DNA from: Nitrososphaerota archaeon
GTDB taxonomy: Archaea > Thermoproteota > Nitrososphaeria > Nitrososphaerales > Gagatemarchaeaceae
Direction of reading: 5' to 3'
Assembly: GCA_005877225.1 (NCBI GenBank)
Contig: VBPK01000187.1
Location: forward strand, 1 to 5,293
Length of the DNA: 5,293 nucleotides
The translations under genes and the position numbers were made by a program. The first letter of the stretch is position 1, and every line of letters begins with the position of its first letter. This document shows positions 1-5,180 of the stretch, one piece after another. The notes beneath the pieces are model-generated. The model made no database searches, was not told where the DNA came from, and saw only the letters and a program-made list of their open reading frames with translations.

Positions 1-1056
1 CGCCGAGAGCTGCGTGTGAGTCAGTATGGCGGGCTGTGCCGCAAGGGTCTCGACCCCTCCGAGGCTCGCCGCCAGGATTGCCACCTTAACCGACTCTGTG
101 AACTTCATCGCGTCCTTCATCGAGCCGCGGATCTCGAAGCTCAGCACCCCGCCGTAGCCGTCCATCTGCCTCCGAGCGAGAGCGTGCTGCGGGTGGGTCC
201 TCAAACCGGGGTAGTTGACCTTCGCGACCTTCTTGTGGCGCGAGAGGTACTCCGCAAGGGCTTGGGTGTTCCTGTTCTGCGCACGCACCCTCACAGCCAT
301 GGTCTTGATGCCGCGCAATGTCAGCCACGCCGCGTGAGGGTCGAGCGTCCCTCCGAGTGTCCTCCTCACGAATTTGATTTTCTCCACCAGGTCGCGCCTC
401 GCTGCTGCCGCTCCCGCGATTACGTCGGCGTGACCGTTGAGGTACTTCGTCGCGCTATGGAGCACAACGTCGGCGCCCAAGCTCAGGGGCTTCTGATTGA
501 TCGGGGAGGCGAAGGTGCTGTCGATAAGGAGGAGCGCGCCAACGCCGTGCGCGAGCCTGGCTGCCTTCGCTATGTCGACGAGCTTGAGGGTCGGGTTCGT
601 CGGGCTCTCAATGTACACTACCGTGGTGTTCTTCTTCAGGTTTCGGCGCATCTGTACGATGTCCGTCGTCTCGACCATCGTGGTCTCAACTCCCAGCCGC
701 GGTAGGAAGTCGTGAATCAGCCTGTAAGTTTCGCCGTAGAGGTCGCTGACCGCCAACAGGTGCGACCCCTCGCGCACGAAAGAGAGGACGGAGGTCGAGA
801 TCGCCGCCATCCCCGAAGAGAAGAAGGCGGAGTCCTCGGCGCCCTCGAGTTCGGCGAGCTTCTTCTCCAGCCTACGGACAGTCGGGTTGTCCCATCTGGT
901 ATAGACGAAGGAGGAGCCCTCACCCTTGGCGGCCTTCATGACCTCCTCCGCTTTCGTGAAGCCGAAGGTCGAGCTCTGGTAGATCGGTGTCGTAACCGAG
1001 CCGGTTTCTTCGTCCAGGGGTTCGGCGGCGTGCACCGATGAGGTAGAGTCCTTCAA
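1..1056 (-). CDS. Cys/Met-metabolism PLP-dependent enzyme (cystathionine gamma-synthase/lyase-like), 3' end cut by window
   Basis: This is a fold-type I PLP enzyme of the trans-sulfuration family, which carries out gamma-replacement or elimination on homoserine esters, cystathionine or methionine in the cytoplasm. All 352 visible codons are open. The PLP lysine is Lys204 in the motif H-S-A-T-K-Y. Tyr52 and Arg54 in Y-T-R-W-D-N-P-T are the cofactor-phosphate contacts made from the partner subunit. S-S-G-M (80-83), the stacking Tyr107 in D-L-Y-G-E-T, and D-S-T-F with Asp179 are also present. Methionine gamma-lyases usually have Cys after L-Y-G; here it is Glu109, so a lyase of that type is less likely, and exact specificity is open. 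About 35-40 C-terminal residues lie beyond the left edge. The start is TTG at 1056, two codons after an in-frame TAG; a GTG seven codons later is the alternative. No clear Shine-Dalgarno is seen. Confidence 0.93.
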   Translation of the reverse strand, partial: MKDSTSSVHAAEPLDEETGSVTTPIYQSSTFGFTKAEEVMKAAKGEGSSFVYTRWDNPTVRRLEKKLAELEGAEDSAFFSSGMAAISTSVLSFVREGSHLLAVSDLYGETYRLIHDFLPRLGVETTMVETTDIVQMRRNLKKNTTVVYIESPTNPTLKLVDIAKAARLAHGVGALLLIDSTFASPINQKPLSLGADVVLHSATKYLNGHADVIAGAAAARRDLVEKIKFVRRTLGGTLDPHAAWLTLRGIKTMAVRVRAQNRNTQALAEYLSRHKKVAKVNYPGLRTHPQHALARRQMDGYGGVLSFEIRGSMKDAMKFTESVKVAILAASLGGVETLAAQPAILTHTQLSA

Positions 1057-1198
1057 TCTCTAGGGCTGGTCAGGGAGCCTATCCTTAAGAGCCTATCCCA
1101 AAAATAACCCAAAGAAGCCACGGGAGGACGTCTTCATAAGCTGCTCTGGCCGAAGAGGCAGGGGTTCGTATTCAACAGCCGTCGGCAACTCGGTTTCT
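1057..1198 (-). promoter_or_regulatory. Intergenic region with promoter-like element and direct repeat ahead of the PLP gene
   Basis: This 142-base gap separates the FAD oxidoreductase stop from the PLP gene start. Read on the minus strand it has an AT-rich stretch, GTTATTTTTG, at about 1108-1099 that could serve as a TATA box. A start 25-27 bases downstream would fall near 1077. The T run could equally act as a terminator for the upstream oxidoreductase, since archaeal terminators are U-rich. Immediately downstream of it lie two perfect copies of a 10-base repeat. No gene or RNA is seen in the rest of the gap. Promoter function is inferred from composition and spacing only. Confidence 0.4.
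1075..1098. repeat. Perfect 10-bp direct repeat, possible operator of the PLP gene
   Basis: GAGCCTATCC occurs at 1075-1084 and again at 1089-1098, separated by TTAA, giving a 14-bp period. It lies just downstream of the TATA-like element and covers the expected transcription start of the PLP gene. That position suits a repressor site. The repeat is seen directly; the regulatory role is inferred. Confidence 0.5.
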
Positions 1199-2752
1199 TC
1201 ACGATGGCGTCGGCTGAAGGTCTTCCAGAATCACCTTGGCCGCATTGTGACCGGGGAAACCCGTGACACTCCCCCCTGGATGCGTGCCGGCGCCCGTCAG
1301 ATACAGGTTCTTCACAGGTGACTTGTAGCCCGAATAGCCAAGGATGGGCCTAAATGAAAATAGTTGGTCGATTGTCATGTGCATGTGATAATAGTCGCTT
1401 TTGTTGAGCATGAGACGCTTTTCGAGGTCAACTGGCGATTCGACCCTGATTTTCTCGATTGACCTGTGTATGTTTGGGGCGTACTCGGCGACAAGGTCGA
1501 TTATTTTCTCCCCTTCTTGCTCGCGAATTTGATCCCATGATTTTCCGTTCTTTAGGGTGTACGGTGAATATCGAGTCTCGATTGTTAAGACGTGCTTACC
1601 CAGAGGAGCTAGTGTCGGGTCAGTTGTGCTCGGAGTGGATATCCAGAGTGCAGGTTTTTCTGGGGGACGGCCGTCTCGATATTCCCGATACGCCTTCTCC
1701 AAGTAGTCGATGGAAGGGCAGATGAGCTGTGGTCCAACGCTGCTTTCCGCAGCCATCCCTTCTGGACACGCCGTATATCGGGGCAACTCGCTCACCGCGG
1801 CATCGATTCTAAGGGTTATCCCGTCAGCACTCCGTATTGCCTCGACCTTCTTGACAAAATTGGAGTCGAGGTGGTCGGGACCGACAATTTGTAAGAAGGT
1901 CTGTTTTGGGTCGGCGGAACTGACAACAATCTTGCCCTCGATCAGCTCTCCGTTCGACAATTCCACCCCAACTGCAGTATTGTCCCGGATTACGACTCGC
2001 TTCACAATAGAGTTCGTCCTTATGATCCCACCATAGTGTCTCACGCACCTGGCCATGGCTTCGCAGAGCATGCCGTTTCCTCCGGCGGCGTGTTTCACTC
2101 CCAGCTGGTGGAAAACACTGTGCCACCCCGCCAGCAAACCTGTTCCAACACTCGCCGGGTCCAACGCGGCAGCACCCGGGCCGAGCAACGCTATCGGTGC
2201 GCGGAGATATTCTGTCTCGAACGTTTCCTCGAGTATCTGTTTGGCACTGGTTACTAGCTTTCGGATGACTTCTTCGGCCTCGGCTCCCTCTGCGAGGAGA
2301 ATGAGTTCTCTCAGAGGAGGAGGTGGAATGAGCATCGTCATCCCAATCAGGCTGTTAATCTCGGACCATGTGTCGACGTATTCAACGTAAGCCTTGGCAT
2401 CGTGAGGAGAGAGTCTCTCAATCTCTTTGGCCGTCTTTGAAACCGATTTGTAGAAGAAGAGGGATTTCCCGTCAGGAAATGGCGCAAAAATTTGAGGGTC
2501 CATCTCAATGAACGTCAGGCCGAACTTCTCCAGTTCCAGGTCCTTGACCACGGGCCCTCCATGAATCCCTACTAACTCGAGCGCGCCAGTGTTGAATCGG
2601 TACCCGGGAAAGAGCTCTTCGGTGGAGACACACCCTCCCACGATGTCTCTCTGCTCTAAGACGAGAACCTTGAGGCCGGCCATCGCAAGGTAACCGGCAC
2701 AAGTCAGTCCATTGTGACCCGCACCTATCACTATGGCATCGAAACGATTCAT
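1199..2752 (-). CDS. Phytoene-desaturase-like FAD-dependent oxidoreductase (CrtI/PYROXD2-type)
   Basis: This 517-residue flavoprotein belongs to the NAD(P)/FAD oxidoreductase superfamily that includes CrtI phytoene desaturases, retinol saturases and PYROXD2. The N-terminal Rossmann fold shows G-A-G-H-N-G at 10-15, with Glu33 in V-L-E-Q-R placed to bind the FAD ribose, followed by V-G-G (38-40). The C-terminal FAD motif, L-T-G-A-G-T-H-P-G-G-S-V-T-G-F-P-G-H-N-A at 485-504, is typical of the CrtI/PYROXD2 group, and full length matches the family. The substrate cannot be read from sequence; no carotenoid genes are nearby, so a CrtI role should not be assumed. The ATG at 2752 puts the Rossmann strand at the usual place. 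There is no good Shine-Dalgarno before it, and its ATG overlaps the TGA of a 17-codon ORF as ATGA. It follows the DUF59 gene by 74 bases and probably shares its transcript. Confidence 0.93.
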   Translation of the reverse strand: MNRFDAIVIGAGHNGLTCAGYLAMAGLKVLVLEQRDIVGGCVSTEELFPGYRFNTGALELVGIHGGPVVKDLELEKFGLTFIEMDPQIFAPFPDGKSLFFYKSVSKTAKEIERLSPHDAKAYVEYVDTWSEINSLIGMTMLIPPPPLRELILLAEGAEAEEVIRKLVTSAKQILEETFETEYLRAPIALLGPGAAALDPASVGTGLLAGWHSVFHQLGVKHAAGGNGMLCEAMARCVRHYGGIIRTNSIVKRVVIRDNTAVGVELSNGELIEGKIVVSSADPKQTFLQIVGPDHLDSNFVKKVEAIRSADGITLRIDAAVSELPRYTACPEGMAAESSVGPQLICPSIDYLEKAYREYRDGRPPEKPALWISTPSTTDPTLAPLGKHVLTIETRYSPYTLKNGKSWDQIREQEGEKIIDLVAEYAPNIHRSIEKIRVESPVDLEKRLMLNKSDYYHMHMTIDQLFSFRPILGYSGYKSPVKNLYLTGAGTHPGGSVTGFPGHNAAKVILEDLQPTPS

Positions 2753-2802
2753 CGGGACGATCTTCGCTGGCTAACCGGAGAGGAGTTAATCCTTGGACTC
2801 AT
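2749..2802 (-). other. 17-codon ORF whose stop overlaps the FAD oxidoreductase start
   Basis: In the 74-base gap on the minus strand, an ATG at 2802 opens 17 codons (MSPRINSSPVSQRRSSR) ending in TGA that overlaps the oxidoreductase ATG as ATGA. A weak purine-rich stretch precedes it. Such an overlap would allow coupled translation of the oxidoreductase, which lacks its own clear ribosome binding site. An ORF of this length is expected by chance, so it is recorded as a candidate leader ORF, not a confident gene. Confidence 0.2.
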
Positions 2803-2826
2803 TATCTGTTCTCGCCTACTCTTTTC

Positions 2827-3186
2827 TTAAGCATGAGCGACAGGGAGTGAATTACTCGTCACATCTCGGGACTTCCTGGCGGCAAATAATTTGTTGAGTT
2901 TGTCGGCTAGGTAGTGGTTGCTCACCTCGAGGCTGACAGACTTGACCCCGTCAAGAGTGCTGACGGCATCCACGATGTCGGTTGCTATCTTGACGGCAAA
3001 GAAAGGAGGACAGAAGGGAATCGTCAGGTGAAACTTCACAGCCACGACCCCATCCTTGATATCTACCTGGTCAATCAGCTTGATCTCTGTGATCGGAGCC
3101 CCGATCTCCGGGTCGTGGATCTCCCGCAGTTTAGCGTATACTTTCGCCGTCGTGAGCCCGTCGGCCGTTTTACTCTCACCCTCCAC
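2827..3186 (-). CDS. MIP18/DUF59 family protein (metal-sulfur cluster assembly type), copy 1
   Basis: This is a 119-residue single-domain DUF59 protein, the fold shared by SufT, PaaD and eukaryotic MIP18/CIA2. Those proteins help mature iron-sulfur or related metal centres in target enzymes. The hallmark D-P-E-I lies at 25-28 (H-D-P-E-I-G), followed by P-I-T-E-I. The conserved Cys is Cys59 in P-F-C-P, and the family's V-K-S-V-S-L strand is near 81-86. An H-Y-L-A-D-K-L-N motif at 91-98 is shared with the other DUF59 protein in this operon. The start is GTG, directly after the amidohydrolase TGA and in the same frame; no other usable start lies between that stop and the domain. No Shine-Dalgarno precedes the GTG, so translation probably depends on termination and reinitiation. 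The target enzyme is unknown; the adjacent amidohydrolase is one candidate. Confidence 0.88.
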   Translation of the reverse strand: MEGESKTADGLTTAKVYAKLREIHDPEIGAPITEIKLIDQVDIKDGVVAVKFHLTIPFCPPFFAVKIATDIVDAVSTLDGVKSVSLEVSNHYLADKLNKLFAARKSRDVTSNSLPVAHA

Positions 3187-4236
3187 TCAGTCGTTGAACA
3201 TCGCAGAGAACTTCTTAACCCTAGGAGTCTGCCTCTTTGCAAATCCGTCTTTACCCGTCCTCTTGAGAATGCCCTTTATGTCAAGACCCATTATCGTGCC
3301 CAAGGTTTCACCGAACATTGCCCTCTTGTCTTCTTCCGTCAGCGGTTTGATGCCCCATTTCTTCTGCGCGTCTCTGGGTACATTCCATCTCCAGAACGCC
3401 TCAATCGCGTCTTGTACGCCATCGATCAGTATCTGATCGGTCCCCCATGACATCTTCCTTGGAGGAGCGATCTTGAGAAATCTGGTCATCAGTTCGTCGA
3501 ACTCCAGCGGTCTTCTTGCGGCGACCGAGGAGATCGGAGGGCCCATGTCTACGTAGAAGTTGTCATGAACAGCGGCAATCATCGCCGACTTCTCGACCTC
3601 AGGATACGATGCATGATAGCAGAAGAAGTTAAGCTCGGGAAAGTCCCCTGCGGCTGCGTCTATGTCCAGTGGATCCGCGAGGTACCTGTAGTAGGTGCTC
3701 CCCTGGGAGAGCCCTTTGTGGATTGAGGCGACTTTGATTCCCATCTGTACAAGTTTTTCCCAGACCGGGTACGCAACTTTCCTATCGTCACACTTCCATC
3801 CTCTTGTCGGGCCCCGCGGATCTGTGTTGTAGAACTTGAACCCCTTTACATTGAAGTTCTTTATCTGATACTCTATCTGCTCCAGCGCCTTCTCTCCATC
3901 GAGGGGGTTTACGTAGCCGAACAGCACCATTCTGTCACGGTATTGATCACTGAACTTCGCATAATTGTCCATGTTTCCCAGCATCTTGCCACCAAAAAAA
4001 TCCATGAATCCAACTGGATTCAGCCCTCCCATCGTCGTGGCCGTCTCATGAAAGACCTTGTCGACGTACATCTCTGGGGTCTGGTGTCCGAGCTTGAATG
4101 AACCAACTTTACCGAACAGGTTCCCTATCTGGTTATCAATCGACCTCATGAATTCAGCACCTTGGGGCGTTGAGGACCTCAAGTGGCCGTTGAAGTAGTG
4201 AGTCTGGTCATCCAAAATGAAAAGTGGTCTGCTCAT
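3187..4236 (-). CDS. Amidohydrolase-2 family metal-dependent TIM-barrel enzyme
   Basis: This 349-residue protein looks like the amidohydrolase-2 branch of the metallo-hydrolase superfamily, which includes ACMSD and other non-oxidative decarboxylases as well as hydrolases. Likely metal or catalytic positions are the N-terminal D-D-Q-T-H (9-13), His173 in S-I-H-K-G, His208 in C-Y-H-A-S and Asp267 in W-G-T-D. M-F-G-E-T-L-G-T-I-M-G-L (307-318) corresponds to the family's C-terminal motif. Gln11 occupies the place of the usual first His of H-x-H, so metal coordination may differ from ACMSD. A lysine-rich K-G-F-K-F-Y (131-136) lies on a barrel strand. The substrate is unknown. A strong Shine-Dalgarno supports the ATG at 4236. 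The gene sits between two DUF59 genes, and its stop codon touches the start of the downstream one. Confidence 0.87.
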   Translation of the reverse strand: MSRPLFILDDQTHYFNGHLRSSTPQGAEFMRSIDNQIGNLFGKVGSFKLGHQTPEMYVDKVFHETATTMGGLNPVGFMDFFGGKMLGNMDNYAKFSDQYRDRMVLFGYVNPLDGEKALEQIEYQIKNFNVKGFKFYNTDPRGPTRGWKCDDRKVAYPVWEKLVQMGIKVASIHKGLSQGSTYYRYLADPLDIDAAAGDFPELNFFCYHASYPEVEKSAMIAAVHDNFYVDMGPPISSVAARRPLEFDELMTRFLKIAPPRKMSWGTDQILIDGVQDAIEAFWRWNVPRDAQKKWGIKPLTEEDKRAMFGETLGTIMGLDIKGILKRTGKDGFAKRQTPRVKKFSAMFND

Positions 4237-4243
4237 GATTTAG

Positions 4244-4250
4244 CCTCCCC
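4244..4250 (-). promoter_or_regulatory. Ribosome binding site of the amidohydrolase gene
   Basis: The minus strand reads GGGGAGG seven bases ahead of the ATG at 4236. It is the strongest Shine-Dalgarno in the window, suggesting this gene is translated independently of its upstream neighbour. Confidence 0.8.
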
Positions 4251-4282
4251 AGCGGGCGGTCGTCGCCTTCTTTCCGAGCAGC

Positions 4283-4639
4283 CTAGAAACTTGCACTATT
4301 AATTCGCCGATTTATTTCTTCAGCCATGTAGTGGCCACTTAACATTATCTGAACGTCCTTCACCCCTTCGACACCAAGCAAGCGACGCTTCAAATCGAGG
4401 CTGGTGGCCAGCACTAGCAAGGCAGGACAATAGGGAGAGAGGCAATGGTATCGCACCGAAACGATGCCGTCTCTCACGTCAACTCTTTCGACCATCTTGA
4501 GCTCGGTAATGGGAATATTGTGCTCTGCTTCTCTGACCGACCCTATAGCTTTCTCTATCTCTTTTTCTAACACGACGCCCTTCCGACGAAATAATCTATA
4601 TAACTCTTCAACGAAGCTTTTCACTCCCGTTCCAATCAT
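4283..4639 (-). CDS. MIP18/DUF59 family protein with degenerate N-terminal motif, copy 2
   Basis: This 118-residue protein aligns without gaps to the other DUF59 protein over 70 positions starting at P-I-T-E (Pro43 here, Pro31 there), with 25 identities by hand count. It keeps the conserved Cys (Cys71 in P-Y-C-P), V-D-x-x-D-G, the V-K-D-V strand and an H-Y-M-A-E-E-I-N motif near the C-terminus. The D-P-E-I hallmark is replaced by E-A-E-H (37-40). A longer, helical, charged N-terminus (residues 7-32) precedes the domain. The pair may be diverged paralogues with split roles or partners in a heterodimer; this is inference. The ATG at 4639 has GAGGGG only one base upstream, which is too close for an ordinary Shine-Dalgarno, so GTG at codon 6 is an alternative start. 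It lies 39 bases after the PqqD/MftB-like gene and 46 before the amidohydrolase. Confidence 0.82.
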   Translation of the reverse strand: MIGTGVKSFVEELYRLFRRKGVVLEKEIEKAIGSVREAEHNIPITELKMVERVDVRDGIVSVRYHCLSPYCPALLVLATSLDLKRRLLGVEGVKDVQIMLSGHYMAEEINRRINSASF

Positions 4640-4640
4640 A

Positions 4641-4663
4641 CCCCTCAGAAAGGGGAATTCTGA
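4641..4663 (-). promoter_or_regulatory. Two overlapping inverted repeats ahead of the second DUF59 gene
   Basis: In the 39-base gap, CCCCT (4641-4645) can pair with AGGGG (4651-4655) across a 5-base loop. TCAGAA (4645-4650) can instead pair with TTCTGA (4658-4663) across 7 bases. The two pairings are mutually exclusive, and the first would occupy the GAGGGG stretch next to the ATG. The pairing is seen in sequence; a regulatory role is speculative. Confidence 0.3.
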
Positions 4664-4678
4664 TGTCTCTTCTCTCGG

Positions 4679-4981
4679 TCAGACCAAGACCAGAACCCCT
4701 TTGCCGACGAGCATTGACAAGTAGTCTAACACCGTCTTGAGTTGCAGAGTTCCCAACGCCTCTCCTGGAGCCCCCCCGCTTAGCACCGTCTCGAGCGGGG
4801 CGGAACCGTCTAGCCGAGATAGGATTGACATTAGGCGTTTCGACTTCACGAAGTAGATCTTGCTCTCGCCCTCGCTATAACCTCGGTAATCCATGATGAT
4901 GCCGCCAAAGGCTTCTTCTCGCAATACCACGGATGGAGATAACCGCAGCTTGCGTTTCATGTCAAGCACATCGGCACACAC
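4679..4981 (-). CDS. PqqD/MftB-like RiPP recognition protein
   Basis: This 100-residue protein resembles the PqqD superfamily, and MftB of the mycofactocin system in particular. These proteins bind the leader of a precursor peptide and present it to a radical SAM enzyme. The pattern R-L-S-P-S-V-V-L-R-E-E-A-F-G (13-26) matches the MftB-type L-x-P-x-V-x-x-R-x-E-x-F-G start. I-Y-F-V-K-S (42-47) corresponds to the MftB L-S-F-L-K-S strand. A helix with L-D-G (57-59) and a C-terminal helix-strand (85-100, L-V-G-K-G-V-L-V) complete the winged-helix layout. The start is taken as GTG 4981, whose distance from a TATA-like element suits a leaderless mRNA. ATG at codon 8 (4960) is the alternative and would give 93 residues. 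It heads the minus-strand operon and diverges from a candidate precursor-peptide gene at 5181. Identification is from motif recall, not a search. Confidence 0.75.
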   Translation of the reverse strand: MCADVLDMKRKLRLSPSVVLREEAFGGIIMDYRGYSEGESKIYFVKSKRLMSILSRLDGSAPLETVLSGGAPGEALGTLQLKTVLDYLSMLVGKGVLVLV

Positions 4982-5000
4982 CCATGAACTCGGCTAATCG

Positions 5001-5007
5001 TATTTAA
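5001..5007 (-). promoter_or_regulatory. TATA-like element for the PqqD/MftB-like operon
   Basis: The minus strand reads TTAAATA here. Its centre is about 23 bases before the GTG at 4981, close to the usual archaeal TATA-to-start distance. This would give an essentially leaderless transcript and favours GTG 4981 over ATG 4960. Confidence 0.4.
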
Positions 5008-5138
5008 CAAATGCAAGGACAAATCACGTGTCAGAACAGTTACGAAACAAACCAGTCGGCTCTCAAAGTCGGGGGTCTTGGATCGAGTTCGTCCTGAGCC
5101 ATCCCTGCTGGATATTGACGCTCAGATAGTCTAAGAAG

Positions 5139-5148
5139 TTTTTATATC
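5139..5148 (+). promoter_or_regulatory. TATA box for the MftA-like gene
   Basis: TTTTTATATC, preceded by the purine-rich CTAAGAAG in the place of a BRE, is a good archaeal core promoter. A start about 25 bases downstream falls at roughly 5168-5171. That leaves a leader of only about 10-13 bases before the ATG at 5181. Confidence 0.6.
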
Positions 5149-5161
5149 TTGTATCGAGGGG

Positions 5162-5176
5162 TGCGCGGAAGGCGCA
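5162..5176 (+). promoter_or_regulatory. Perfect 5-bp inverted repeat around GGAAG, just ahead of the MftA-like start
   Basis: TGCGC (5162-5166), loop GGAAG, GCGCA (5172-5176). The purine-rich GGAAGG, a weak Shine-Dalgarno candidate, sits in the loop and overlaps the right arm by one base. The centre at 5169 coincides with the expected transcription start, so a DNA operator is as plausible as an RNA hairpin. Confidence 0.4.
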
Positions 5177-5180
5177 TGGA

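Larger units (their letters stand above)
4982..5180. promoter_or_regulatory. Divergent intergenic promoter region between the MftB-like and MftA-like genes
   Basis: These 199 bases separate two genes transcribed away from each other. A promoter-like element lies near each end, and no convincing ORF, tRNA or long repeat lies between them. Because both directions leave from one region, a single regulator could control the recognition protein and the candidate precursor together. Confidence 0.6.

Noticed and set aside
16..705. 229-codon open frame on the plus strand
   Set aside because: It lies opposite the PLP enzyme, whose catalytic motifs are all intact. The arginine- and leucine-rich composition is what an antisense frame of a GC-rich gene gives.
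1160..1190. tRNA T-arm-like GGGGTTCGTATTC on the plus strand
   Set aside because: The flanking bases do not form a 5-bp stem, and no anticodon or acceptor arms are found around it.
1199..2752. Carotenoid phytoene desaturase (crtI) identity for the FAD oxidoreductase
   Set aside because: The fold matches, but PYROXD2-like relatives are equally close and no crtB, crtE or other isoprenoid gene is in view, so no gene symbol was given.
3187..3189. TGA between amidohydrolase and DUF59 as a selenocysteine codon
   Set aside because: The bases after it show no evident hairpin, and the site falls in a linker, not an active site. Archaeal SECIS elements are usually in the untranslated region, which is not testable here.
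2914..3450. 178-codon open frame on the plus strand, with another at 3056-3436
   Set aside because: Both are antisense to the DUF59 and amidohydrolase genes, span two real genes and show no recognisable domain.
5025..5030. CACGTG palindrome in the divergent region
   Set aside because: A single 6-bp palindrome is expected by chance and is not placed near either core promoter.
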